This document shows positions 55,976 through 63,962 of a DNA stretch of 64,000 nucleotides, in pieces. The notes under the pieces were generated by a model. The model was not told where the DNA came from and made no database searches. It worked only from the letters and a program-made list of their open reading frames with translations. The stretch lies in the IMG/VR virus record IMGVR_UViG_3300008954_000049, positions 1 through 64,000 of that record, one strand, 5' to 3'. Position 1 is the first letter of the stretch. Each line of letters starts with the position of its first letter. Origin of the DNA: a virus. The position numbers and the translations under genes are program-made.

Positions 55976-56221
55976 ATGAGCACGCCCAACGACGGCAAGT
56001 ACAAGACCGCCGACCTCTACTACGCAGCCTTCCTCAAGACGGCGGCCGTGGAGTTCCTGGGGACGGAGAAGGATGGGGACCGGACGGTGTTCGTCTTCAC
56101 CAAGCCCGACAACATCCGCGACCTGAAGAACCAGTTCTTCACCCGTCGAGCGAAGGTCGCGGCCATGACCTACGCTGACGAGATCAAGGCCCTCAAGACC
56201 CTGACGCACATGGAGGACTGA
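55976..56221 (+). CDS. Small hypothetical protein
   Basis: 81 aa, GCAGGAG upstream. It has a short alpha/beta pattern with YYAAFLKTAAVEFLG then TVFVFTKPDNIRDLKNQF, ending in a helix. It heads the operon after the seventh late element and is followed by beta-rich proteins, so an adaptor or tail-completion role is possible. Not recognised. Confidence 0.55.
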   Translation: MSTPNDGKYKTADLYYAAFLKTAAVEFLGTEKDGDRTVFVFTKPDNIRDLKNQFFTRRAKVAAMTYADEIKALKTLTHMED

Positions 56222-56222
56222 C

Positions 56223-56588
56223 GTGGGCAAGCAGGCGGTCATCGACACCGACTTCACCTTCCAGGCCAGGTTCTTGGACGGGACGAACACGCCGTTCGAC
56301 CCCACGGTCGGCCCGACGATCACCATCTTCTCCTTCAGCCTGGCGGGGGCGAAGAACGTCCTCGTGAACGCCGCCGCGATGGTCGCAGTGACCCCGGCCG
56401 AGGTCGGTCGGTTCACCTACGTCTACTCCATCCCCGACACCTTCACGGACGGCGACATGCTGTACTACGAGGTGAACGGGGAAGACGGCGGAGGCAACCT
56501 GCTCGTGCAGGCCGACGAGGTCGTCCTCATCGCCGCCACCAGGTCGGGGACCTTCACGACGGGGCTCATCATCGAGTTCGTGCCGTAA
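56223..56588 (+). CDS. Small beta-rich structural protein
   Basis: 121 aa, GTG start after GGAGG, 1 nt after the previous stop. Beta-sandwich-like pattern (IDTDFTFQARFLDG, VGRFTYVYSIPDTFTDGDML, YEVNGEDGGGNLLVQADEVV). The next-but-one protein has a similar N-terminal domain. It may be an Ig-like virion protein. Confidence 0.55.
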   Translation: MGKQAVIDTDFTFQARFLDGTNTPFDPTVGPTITIFSFSLAGAKNVLVNAAAMVAVTPAEVGRFTYVYSIPDTFTDGDMLYYEVNGEDGGGNLLVQADEVVLIAATRSGTFTTGLIIEFVP

Positions 56589-56597
56589 GGGGGTCCG

Positions 56598-56915
56598 GTG
56601 ATGCTTCGATGGGATCTGGGTAGTGGAGGCAGAGCGTTGGCCGACCATCGCGTGAACTGTCCGGTCGTGGTGGACGATCCCCCCGAGGTGTCCGAGGAGG
56701 TGAACGCCTTCCGGGTGCTGGCGGACACGGGGCGCTCCTACTTCCTCGACTTCATCCACTACTCCCCGGCACGCCTGATGGCCGAGGTGGTCTGTCGGCT
56801 CCGGGTGCATGAAGATGCCCTGGAGTCGATTCGGGACCGGCTCTCCGTGGACCTCATCGAGGCCCCGAGCGAGGGCCTCACCATCGTCTGGCCCGAAGAC
56901 GTGCAGGTGAACTGA
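56598..56915 (+). CDS. Small hypothetical protein
   Basis: 105 aa, starts GTG 56598 or ATG 56601 after AAGGGGG. It is alpha/beta (FRVLADTGRSYFLDFIHYSP; LMAEVVCRLRVHEDALESI). It overlaps the next start by 1 nt. Position suggests a head-tail connector-type protein, but this is not shown by sequence. Confidence 0.5.
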   Translation: MMLRWDLGSGGRALADHRVNCPVVVDDPPEVSEEVNAFRVLADTGRSYFLDFIHYSPARLMAEVVCRLRVHEDALESIRDRLSVDLIEAPSEGLTIVWPEDVQVN

Positions 56916-57808
56916 TGGCCGTCGCATTCCACCGAGGCGATGAGATTGGCCGGGGCGACCTGGACATCTTCATCAAGGACTCCAGCCAGGCCCCCATCAA
57001 CCCGGCGGAGATCACCTACTCGATCTTCTACGTGGACCCCGGCCCGCCCGAGCTGGAGGTGCTCATCGGCCTGGCCGACCGGGTGCCCGAGAACCCGGCC
57101 GTGGGCGAGTTCTACGCGGCCCTGATGGTCCCGGCGAACGCGACGGTCGGGACCTACCGCATCCGGTGGACGATCCGCGAGGCCGTGGGCACCCCGCTCA
57201 TGCAGGTGGTTCAGGAGTTCGCGGTCATCACCGACACGGAGATCGCGGCGAGCCCGTACAGCGATGTCGAGCAGCAGCTCATCAACACGCTGCGGATCAT
57301 GCTGCGGGACAACAACCCGGACCGGAACTACCACTTCCGCCCGCCCGAGCACGAGTGCGACATCGGCGAGTACAACCGGGTCTTCGGCTACGTCTGGACC
57401 GACGAGGAGCTGTTCACCTACCTGGAGCGCGCTCTGGACTGGTGGAATATGTTCCCGCCCCGGACGGGCATCAGCGACCTGGACTGCCTGATGAGCGGCA
57501 GCAACGACTGGCAGACCGCCATCCACTACGGGGCGATGATGTTCGCCCTCATGGCCCTCGCCATCAACTGGGTCCACGAGGAGTTCGACTACTCCATCGG
57601 CGGCGTCAGCCTCTCCATCGAGAAGTCGTCGAAGTACGAGAGCCTCAAGTCGAACGCCGAGGGGCAGTTCGACAAGGCCACCGAGGCGAAGCAGCGGACC
57701 GTGAAGTTCATCCGGGGGCTCCAGCAGCCCCGCTACGGCATCGGCATCCGCTCGGCCTTCGGTCCCCGCGTCGGTCGTGGCGTCCTCTCGCCCCGGAACT
57801 TCCTGTAG
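56915..57808 (+). CDS. Structural protein with Ig-like N-terminus
   Basis: 297 aa. Residues 1-105 form a beta-sandwich-like region (GDLDIFIKDSSQAPINPAEI, GTYRIRWTIREA). A helical domain follows (VEQQLINTLRIMLRDNNP, TYLERALDWWNMFPP) with a hydrophobic helix MMFALMALAINWVHEEFDYS. It is Arg-rich at the end. It may be a connector or tail-associated protein. Confidence 0.6.
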   Translation: MAVAFHRGDEIGRGDLDIFIKDSSQAPINPAEITYSIFYVDPGPPELEVLIGLADRVPENPAVGEFYAALMVPANATVGTYRIRWTIREAVGTPLMQVVQEFAVITDTEIAASPYSDVEQQLINTLRIMLRDNNPDRNYHFRPPEHECDIGEYNRVFGYVWTDEELFTYLERALDWWNMFPPRTGISDLDCLMSGSNDWQTAIHYGAMMFALMALAINWVHEEFDYSIGGVSLSIEKSSKYESLKSNAEGQFDKATEAKQRTVKFIRGLQQPRYGIGIRSAFGPRVGRGVLSPRNFL

Positions 57809-57810
57809 CC

Positions 57811-57819
57811 GGGTAGGGT
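57811..57819 (+). promoter_or_regulatory. GGGTAGGGT -10-like element
   Basis: Fifth copy of the 9-mer; it ends 17 nt before the GTG at 57837, with AGGAGG in between. It drives the accessory Tat-signal gene. Confidence 0.45.
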
Positions 57820-57836
57820 GCTCACAGGAGGTGCCC

Positions 57837-58184
57837 GTGAACCGACGCGACTTCATCCTCACCAGCGCAGCAACTCTGGTCGCCGCCGCCGTCCCCGCGA
57901 CCGGCCTGGCTTCGACCCCGCCCCTGTCCCTCGACATCCCCCGCACCGTGCTCGCGGACCCGGAGCTGCGGAAGGTGCAGGTGTTCACTATGTCCGGGTG
58001 GGCGAAGGCCGAGTGGGGTCAGCTCAAGAAGGGGCACATCTTCCGCCTGGTCGAGCCGGACGGCTCCCCGGTGGACGGGGGCGAGATCAACATCGCCACG
58101 GCCGACGCGGTGGTGCGCCCGCCTCCCGAGTTCTACTCGGTCCAGTGCGACCCCTACACGAAGCCCCTGGCCTGGAACATCTAG
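57837..58184 (+). CDS. Tat-signal exported protein
   Basis: 115 aa, GTG start with AGGAGG 5 nt upstream. The N-terminus NRRDFILTSAATLVAAAVPA is a twin-arginine signal: RRDF then a moderately hydrophobic stretch and an Ala-rich cleavage region. The mature part (about 85 aa) is beta-rich (GHIFRLVEPDGSPVDGGEIN) with one Cys. The host would export it folded. It may modify the envelope or exclude other phages; no enzyme motif is seen. Confidence 0.65.
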   Translation: MNRRDFILTSAATLVAAAVPATGLASTPPLSLDIPRTVLADPELRKVQVFTMSGWAKAEWGQLKKGHIFRLVEPDGSPVDGGEINIATADAVVRPPPEFYSVQCDPYTKPLAWNI

Positions 58185-58330
58185 GGGTCCGGCGGGTGCT
58201 GGTGGTCGATCCACAGGTCGATCAACGCTTCGGCCAGCTCGTCCGGCAGCCTCTCGCGGTTGTCCTGCAACCAGTCCACAGCCCGCTCCAGCAGGTCGTC
58301 TGACGGCGGCTGCACGTCCTCGTCGTTCAT
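58181..58330 (-). CDS. Small acidic - strand protein
   Basis: 49 aa on the - strand; ATG at 58330 with GGAGG 5 nt upstream. It is helical and acidic (DDLLERAVDWLQDNRERLPD, ELAEALIDLWID). Its stop shares CTAG with the stop of the convergent Tat-signal gene. Good codon pattern and ribosome site support it. Similar short acidic proteins are often inhibitors or anti-host factors, but that is only a possibility. Confidence 0.55.
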   Translation of the reverse strand: MNDEDVQPPSDDLLERAVDWLQDNRERLPDELAEALIDLWIDHQHPPDP

Positions 58331-58391
58331 GGGGTCCTCCATCGCGTTCAGGGGGTAGACGCAGGAGGACCAGCGAACCGGACAGGTGGGA

Positions 58392-58715
58392 ATGAGCTTT
58401 CTGCGAGAAGTGTGGTCGTGGGCCGAGGAAGGCCACAAGCACGGCATCCCCACCTGCTGCGGCATCCGGTTCGGTATCAGCGCAGCTCGCCCCAAGCCCC
58501 TGTACTGGACACGCACGGGTCTGCGGCTCTCCCACCGGATCAACGTCTTCAAGTACGACCCCCGCCGCCGGTTCTCCGAGCAGGACCAGCAGGGCTACGT
58601 CCCCTGCGAGTACCACCTGCTGCGCTGGCTCCTGACGGGCAAGCGACCCACGATCCGGCAGGACGACATCTTCGAGAAGTGGGCCTTCGAGGACCCGAAA
58701 ATCAGCCAGGACTAG
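58392..58715 (+). CDS. Hypothetical protein
   Basis: 107 aa from ATG 58392 (GTG 58386 also possible). It is aromatic and basic with HGIPTCCGIRFG and YVPCEYHLLRWLLTG; the two Cys regions and His could form a metal site. It diverges from the small - strand gene, sharing a 60-nt intergenic region with a GGTCCTCC/GGAGGACC inverted repeat. Not recognised. Confidence 0.55.
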   Translation: MSFLREVWSWAEEGHKHGIPTCCGIRFGISAARPKPLYWTRTGLRLSHRINVFKYDPRRRFSEQDQQGYVPCEYHLLRWLLTGKRPTIRQDDIFEKWAFEDPKISQD

Positions 58716-58724
58716 CCCTTCGAT

Positions 58725-58755
58725 TTGACACCCCCCGATTTTCGGGGGATACACT
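58725..58755 (+). promoter_or_regulatory. TTGACA promoter with operator-like palindrome
   Basis: Perfect -35 TTGACA (58725-58730); -10 is GATACA (58748-58753, 17-nt spacer) or TACACT (58750-58755, 19-nt spacer). The spacer is filled by CCCCCGA-TTT-TCGGGGG (58732-58748), a perfect 7-bp inverted repeat. A regulator bound there would block RNA polymerase. It could also act as a terminator for the gene upstream. Confidence 0.7.
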
Positions 58756-58796
58756 TCTGCGTCTACCGGGTAAACGGTGCGGCAAGGAGGTGTCCG

Positions 58797-59423
58797 TTGA
58801 ACGAGAAGTGGCAGCGAGCAATCGAGCTGGTCGATGAGGGTCGGACGAATGCGGAGATCAACGCGACTCTCCGCGAGGAGTACGGCTCCGGGGTCGCCAC
58901 CCGGAAGTTCGGTGAGTGGCGGCAAGGGACGAAGGCCCGGAAGCTGGCCGCCGAGCGGGAGGCCGAGCGGGAGGCGAAGGCGGCCCGAGGCGAGGCCCGC
59001 CGGGAGCTGGCCGCGAAGAAGCGGGCGCTCGTCCGTGAGGTGATGTCTGCCGGGGGCACCGGGTACGCCGCGAACAAGGCGTGCAAGGAGCAGCTCGGCG
59101 GCAGCGTGGGCAACGAAGTCCTGCTGGCCGTCAAGGCCGAGCTGGAGGCCGAGGGCCAGAACCTCGACCCCGAGGACGCCATCGAGGCGGTGGCTCTCCC
59201 GCCGGAGATGCTGCACGAGGACCCCGAAGACCTGCTGGAGCCAGTGGAAGGGGGCAACGACCTGGTGGTCCATGCCCCGCACGGCCCCAACGGCACCCTC
59301 AAGAACATGAAGGCACTCCAGGCGTGGATGCAGGACATCGACGCCGTGGAGCTGCACCTGACGCGGGAGGGGAAGCTCTCTGTCCTCGCCCGCCACGAGT
59401 TCGACATCGGAGGCATCGAATGA
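58797..59423 (+). CDS. Possible HTH DNA-binding protein
   Basis: 208 aa, TTG start with AAGGAGG 6 nt upstream. The N-terminus (KWQRAIELVDEGRTNAEINA then TLREEYGSG and RKFGEWRQG) reads like a helix-turn-helix of the Hin/terminase-small type. A charged coiled coil follows, then a second region with STGGTGYAANKACKEQLG-like HTH spacing. It could bind the palindrome in its own promoter and so autoregulate; that is inference. It overlaps the next gene (ATGA). Confidence 0.55.
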   Translation: MNEKWQRAIELVDEGRTNAEINATLREEYGSGVATRKFGEWRQGTKARKLAAEREAEREAKAARGEARRELAAKKRALVREVMSAGGTGYAANKACKEQLGGSVGNEVLLAVKAELEAEGQNLDPEDAIEAVALPPEMLHEDPEDLLEPVEGGNDLVVHAPHGPNGTLKNMKALQAWMQDIDAVELHLTREGKLSVLARHEFDIGGIE

Positions 59424-59803
59424 GCAAAGGCAAGACGCGCCTGCGGCTGAAGGCCGTGGTCCGCTGTTCCTTCAGTCGCAGCGAGGCGACGAACCTGGTC
59501 CTGTTCAGCAAGGAGGGGCACTACCCCGGCGACCTGGAGGAGGGTGAGGCGTTCCTGTTCCTGTCGAAGGGCGGCGACCAGGTGATCTTCATCTTCCGCA
59601 GCCCGATCTTCTTCGAGGGCCGCAAGGGCGACCTGAAGGTCATCGACTCGCGGCGGCTGCGCATCCCCGGCGGCACCTGGAGCCCCTACATGCTCCAGAA
59701 CTACGCGGAGGAGATCGGCCTGCACCTCATCGGCGTCAAGCGGTTCGAGCAGGTCCACGACGAGATGATGGCCGCGAAGCGGGCGAAGCGCGCTCGTCGA
59801 TGA
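59420..59803 (+). CDS. Hypothetical protein
   Basis: 127 aa, start at 59420 overlapping the previous stop. It has a beta-rich fold (EAFLFLSKGGDQVIFIFRSP) and a basic C-terminal tail (KRAKRARR). Co-expressed with the HTH candidate. Not recognised. Confidence 0.55.
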   Translation: MSKGKTRLRLKAVVRCSFSRSEATNLVLFSKEGHYPGDLEEGEAFLFLSKGGDQVIFIFRSPIFFEGRKGDLKVIDSRRLRIPGGTWSPYMLQNYAEEIGLHLIGVKRFEQVHDEMMAAKRAKRARR

Positions 59804-59863
59804 GGGGACCGGCTCTGGCCCCCAGCGAGTAGACCCGGCAGCACCACAAGGAGGTTCCCCGAG

Positions 59864-62332
59864 ATGAAGTTCGCCCTGCACAACTACGGCGGCAAGCCCG
59901 TCCGCTTCTTCACCGTCGAGTCCCAGGACGTGACGCCCGACCCGAGTGCGGGGGCCACGGCCCCGAGCCACCACATCGCCGTCCTCGACGTGAGCGGCTC
60001 CATGTGGGGCGACCTCGACCAGGTGAAGTCGGTCATCGAGAAGGTCTTCACGGCGGAGGAGTTCAACGACCCGTCGATGAAGATCAGCCTGCTCACCTAC
60101 TCGTCCAACGGCGACTGCCGGGTCCACTTCGAGAAGGTGACGGTCGAGGAGGTGATGGCCCCCGGCAGCCCGCACCTGGCCGAGATCCGCAACCTCCGCG
60201 TGCGCGGCCTCACCGGCATGAGCCAGGCGCTCGTCGAGGCCGAGAAGCTCATCGACGACGCCGAGGTCACCTGCATCAGCCTCCACACGGACGGCTACGC
60301 CAACGACCCGTCGCCCTACCGCGAGGCCCAGAGCATCGTCGCGGCGGTCGAGGCCATCGAGCGGCACCCCAACGTCTTCTGCAACACGGTCGGCTACCGC
60401 TCCTGGTGCGACTTCGCCCTGCTGGCGGCCATCGCCAACCGGCTGTCCGGCAAGTCGATGCAGGCCAGCAACGCCCGCGAGGTCTACAAGGCCCTGCACG
60501 ACACGCAGACCCTCCTGGCCGGGCAGATGTCGCCGGTCATCGAGGCGGGCATCGGCGGCTTCGACTTCATGACCTTCGTCAGCAAGAAGGGCGGCAAGGT
60601 GCTCGGCAGCACCAAGCCCCTGACCGTGCGCGGCCTCTCCGGCGACGACGACGCGACCGTCTACCGCTACAAGGAGGTGGACGAGGCGGCCTACAACGCG
60701 GCCTCCGGCCCCATCTGCGACGGCCTCACCGAGCCGACCGCCCTGCTCGCCTTCGCGAAGGCGCAGATCGCGCTGGGCAACCTGAACACCGCGAAGTTCG
60801 CGATGGTCAGCACCCGCATCGGCGGCCTCATCCACCGCAACGCCCGTGCGCTCGTCGCCTCCGAGGTCGCGTCGATGGCGACCGACATCGAGGCCTACCT
60901 GCTCGGCGACAAGGGCGAGAGCCTGACCACGGGCTACGGCCTCGGGGATACCGGCCCGGCCGTGCTCGACCTGCTGTCGGTGCTCAACACCTACCGGGGC
61001 AGCCTCCGGGTCAACGTCGCGAAGCTCGCCAACGGCTACACCCGCCGGGGCCTGAAGCGCGTGCCCGGCAAGCGCAACGACCAGGGCGTCATCGAGCCGC
61101 CCACCCACAAGCTCCAGACGCCCCGCGACAACACGGCGGTCGCGGTGTCCGGCTTCGACATCAACCGGGACACGGCCACGGCCAACATCCGGCTCGTCGA
61201 GGACGGCAAGCTCATGGAGACGGCCACCGGCAACCCGGTGGGGGAGGTCGCGGGCATCAAGCTGGACCTCAAGAGCTACCGCAACTACACGCTGGTCGGC
61301 GACGGTGCGATCAACGTGGCGGTGCTGCCCTTCCGCACGAGCGACAAGCGGTGCTTCGCCGCGCTCAAGACGATGGGGCTGGTCCAGGGCGACTTCGACC
61401 CCAACCAGGAGATCAGCATCCCGCTGGGCGACATGCCGCTGGTGGACTACGACCAGGAGTTCGGCGACATGGTGCCGGACCTGTTCGAGGACATCGCCAA
61501 GCTGACCGTCCTCCAGAAGCTCCTGTCCGGCCTGACGGCGGGCACGTCGGAGGCCCTGACGGCCGAGCAGATCGCCGACCTCAAGGCCTGCTACATCAGC
61601 CCGGCCATGTACTTCACCCCGCCGACGACGACCCCCTACGCCGACCTGGCGCAGGCGCTCGCGACGGGCGAGGTGGACACCAAGCTGTCCTACAAGGTGA
61701 AGCTCGGCACGCCCGACATCACCAACGTCGGCAAGCTGAAGAGCGGCAACGCCTACCTCCAGCGGCGCTTCGACCTGACGGCCAGCGACGGCACGAAGGT
61801 CAAGAAGCCGAAGCTCTCCGACTGGTGGGCGGACGGCAACGCCTGGTCCCTCAAGAGCCTGTCCGCCCGGACGAAGCTCGACGCGGTGGACGAGCTGTCC
61901 TTCCCCATCTACGAGGGCTTCCTGCGCACCGGCAGCGACGCGGCCCTGCGCGACGCCCTGGAGGCCGCCCACGCCGACGTGGACGCCTTCATGGACGTGC
62001 TCGCGGGCGGCATGGACGCCGACGAGGCGCTGGGCGTGTTCAAGGCGGCCCTGGGCCAGGTCAACGCGGCCATCGACGCCCTGTACGCCGAGCACCTGAC
62101 CCCGCTGGCCTTCTACATCGGGGCCACCGGCCTCATGCCCGAGGGCTTCGGCTCGGCCATGACCGCCGACCAGCTCGTCGAGGCGTTCCCGGCCGTCAAG
62201 CTGGCGAAGGCCGAGAAGGAGGGCACCTTCTACAAGGTGCCGGGCACCGGGATGATCCTCGGCGTGTTCACCAAGGCCGAGCACTTCTCGACGGAGCGTG
62301 GCCTGGAAGCCGCCAAGGCGCTCCAGGCGTAG
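59864..62332 (+). CDS. Large VWA-domain protein
   Basis: 822 aa, AAGGAGG upstream. Residues 35-230 form a von Willebrand factor A domain with a complete MIDAS: DVSGS (42-46), Thr in LTGMSQ (near 118) and Asp in HTDGYAND (near 145). The remaining 590 residues are unassigned; a helical part near 480-560 and another near 660-760. VWA domains bind partners through a metal ion, often with AAA ATPases, but no MoxR/AAA partner is next to it here. The role is unknown. It ends 2 nt before the deaminase gene. Confidence 0.8.
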   Translation: MKFALHNYGGKPVRFFTVESQDVTPDPSAGATAPSHHIAVLDVSGSMWGDLDQVKSVIEKVFTAEEFNDPSMKISLLTYSSNGDCRVHFEKVTVEEVMAPGSPHLAEIRNLRVRGLTGMSQALVEAEKLIDDAEVTCISLHTDGYANDPSPYREAQSIVAAVEAIERHPNVFCNTVGYRSWCDFALLAAIANRLSGKSMQASNAREVYKALHDTQTLLAGQMSPVIEAGIGGFDFMTFVSKKGGKVLGSTKPLTVRGLSGDDDATVYRYKEVDEAAYNAASGPICDGLTEPTALLAFAKAQIALGNLNTAKFAMVSTRIGGLIHRNARALVASEVASMATDIEAYLLGDKGESLTTGYGLGDTGPAVLDLLSVLNTYRGSLRVNVAKLANGYTRRGLKRVPGKRNDQGVIEPPTHKLQTPRDNTAVAVSGFDINRDTATANIRLVEDGKLMETATGNPVGEVAGIKLDLKSYRNYTLVGDGAINVAVLPFRTSDKRCFAALKTMGLVQGDFDPNQEISIPLGDMPLVDYDQEFGDMVPDLFEDIAKLTVLQKLLSGLTAGTSEALTAEQIADLKACYISPAMYFTPPTTTPYADLAQALATGEVDTKLSYKVKLGTPDITNVGKLKSGNAYLQRRFDLTASDGTKVKKPKLSDWWADGNAWSLKSLSARTKLDAVDELSFPIYEGFLRTGSDAALRDALEAAHADVDAFMDVLAGGMDADEALGVFKAALGQVNAAIDALYAEHLTPLAFYIGATGLMPEGFGSAMTADQLVEAFPAVKLAKAEKEGTFYKVPGTGMILGVFTKAEHFSTERGLEAAKALQA

Positions 62333-62334
62333 GC

Positions 62335-63051
62335 GTGCTCACCCGACCTGCCATCAAGACCCTCATCGGGGCCCGGCTCATCAAGGTGAGCCCGGCCCCG
62401 GTGAACATCGGGCCGAACAGCATCGACCTCCGCCTCGGCGACTCGCTCAAGATGTACCACCCCAAGGAGGGGCGGGTGCCGGTGTTCGACCCGGTGTACG
62501 AGGGCTTGCAGATGGCTCTCGACCCCAAGAATCCACCGCCGCTCATCGACGTGCCGAAGGTGGACAAGGACGGCTACCGGGACTGTTGGGTGCTCGTGCC
62601 CGGCCAGTTCTACCTGGGCGTGACGCTGGAGGAGACGTACTGCCGGGGGGTCGTCCCCCACCTGGACGGGAGGTCCACCTGCGGTCGGCTGTCCATCGAG
62701 GCCCACAAGACGGCGGGCGTCGGCGACAACGGCTTCCACGGCCGCTGGACGCTGGAGATCGAGGCGACGGAGCCGGTGCTGGTGCGTCCGGGCGACCGGC
62801 TGTTCCAGGTCTACTTCACCCCGGCCTGGGGTGCCGGGCTGGCCCACCTCATCCACAACCGGGTGGACTGCAACTTCATCGCCGACATCTGCAAGCTGGA
62901 CCCGCAGTACGTCGATGCCGGTGGGCGGCAGGAGGATGGTGAGCCCCTGCACCGTGACCCACTGCTGGAAGTGGACGACCTCTACGGGCACGGCAAGGGG
63001 CACCACTACCAGGACTCGGACGAGGTGATGGGGCCGTCCCCCCTCGACTAG
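62335..63051 (+). CDS. dCTP deaminase / dUTPase-family enzyme
   Basis: 238 aa, GTG start 2 nt after the VWA stop. NIGPNSIDLRLGD matches the Dcd N-terminal motif; LDGRSTCGRLSIEAHKTAGV contains the R-S active-site motif. DNGFHGRWTLEIEAT carries the position of the catalytic Glu, and RPGDRLFQVYF closes the fold. It is about 40 residues longer at the C-terminus than typical Dcd. It should make dUTP from dCTP or dUMP, feeding thymidylate supply. Its end overlaps the convergent - strand gene by 4 nt. Confidence 0.8.
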   Translation: MLTRPAIKTLIGARLIKVSPAPVNIGPNSIDLRLGDSLKMYHPKEGRVPVFDPVYEGLQMALDPKNPPPLIDVPKVDKDGYRDCWVLVPGQFYLGVTLEETYCRGVVPHLDGRSTCGRLSIEAHKTAGVGDNGFHGRWTLEIEATEPVLVRPGDRLFQVYFTPAWGAGLAHLIHNRVDCNFIADICKLDPQYVDAGGRQEDGEPLHRDPLLEVDDLYGHGKGHHYQDSDEVMGPSPLD

Positions 63052-63962
63052 CGGTCGAGGACGTGGACCGTCTCCTTGATCAACAACGGCTTGTCCTCCG
63101 GCCCTTTCACGAAGGGCATGATGTAAATGCGCTTCACCCCCTGGTTGGTCGGCTGAAGCCGCCAGTGGCCGCTCACGACCCAGCGGTGCGACCAGTCCAC
63201 GGGCTGTGACTCGCCCTTCGGCGTCTCCCGGTGCCGAACCCTCCGCAGCCGGACGATCTTGACCATCTTCTCGTGCAGCGGGGAGTCCTTGCGCTTGAGC
63301 CGCCGCCGGACGTGCCGCCGGGGCTTCTCCGGCGTCTGCACCACGATGGTCTGCTGCATCAGGGTGAAGATGCACAGGGGCAGGGTCCGCATGTGCAGGA
63401 TGGCCTCGGCAATCGTCTCCTCGCTCCCGCCTTGGCGGGCCTGGACTTCTTCCAGGGTGAGGGAGAGGTCGCCGAACAGCTCCATGTTGCGGCCCACCGG
63501 GAGGAGGCGTGGCATCCCTTCGATCAGCTCGGCGTCGTAGTAGTCGTCGCGGGGGTCACGGGTGTCACTGTAGATGGTCCAGAAGACGCCCTTCTTGCCC
63601 CCCTGGATGGCGATGTGCCAGGTGAACCCGGCCATCGACACCAGCTTGCCGTGTACGTCCGGGGCCACGATGGGCTGCTCCAGCAGGCAGAAGCCAGAGG
63701 GGCTGGGGAGGTCGCCTTCGGCGAGGGGCACGTCGGGCATGGACCGGGCGGCGTGCAGGGCGAGCTGGTACATCTCCTCGGCGACGAGGTAGGTGGGGGC
63801 CAGCTTCAAGGTGACGACCTCGACCGCTTGGAACGGCCGGGCCTCGTCCTCGCTGTCCATCTTCGAGAAGCTCGTCCAGTAGCGCAGGCCCTTGTGGCTC
63901 TGTGCGAAGGCGAACTGCTCGTGCTGAAGCTCCAGGGCTTGCGATGCCGTGATCCGGCTCAT
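63048..63962 (-). CDS. Hypothetical - strand protein
   Basis: 304 aa, ATG at 63962 with GGAG upstream. Residues 1-190 are mixed alpha/beta (ALELQHEQFAFAQSHKGLRY, GKLVSMAGFTWHIAIQGGKK). The C-terminal 110 residues are basic (RRHVRRRLKRKDSPLHEKMV) and end in DWSHRWVVSGHWRLQPTNQG and VKRIYIMPFVKGPEDKPLLI, a block I recall from actinobacterial phage and plasmid proteins of unknown function. It is the only long - strand gene near the right end and may mark a new transcription block. Confidence 0.7.
   Translation of the reverse strand: MSRITASQALELQHEQFAFAQSHKGLRYWTSFSKMDSEDEARPFQAVEVVTLKLAPTYLVAEEMYQLALHAARSMPDVPLAEGDLPSPSGFCLLEQPIVAPDVHGKLVSMAGFTWHIAIQGGKKGVFWTIYSDTRDPRDDYYDAELIEGMPRLLPVGRNMELFGDLSLTLEEVQARQGGSEETIAEAILHMRTLPLCIFTLMQQTIVVQTPEKPRRHVRRRLKRKDSPLHEKMVKIVRLRRVRHRETPKGESQPVDWSHRWVVSGHWRLQPTNQGVKRIYIMPFVKGPEDKPLLIKETVHVLDR

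Noticed and set aside
60004-62334. Long extension upstream of the deaminase in its frame
   Set aside because: It is an out-of-frame shadow of the VWA gene; Dcd homology begins at the GTG at 62335.
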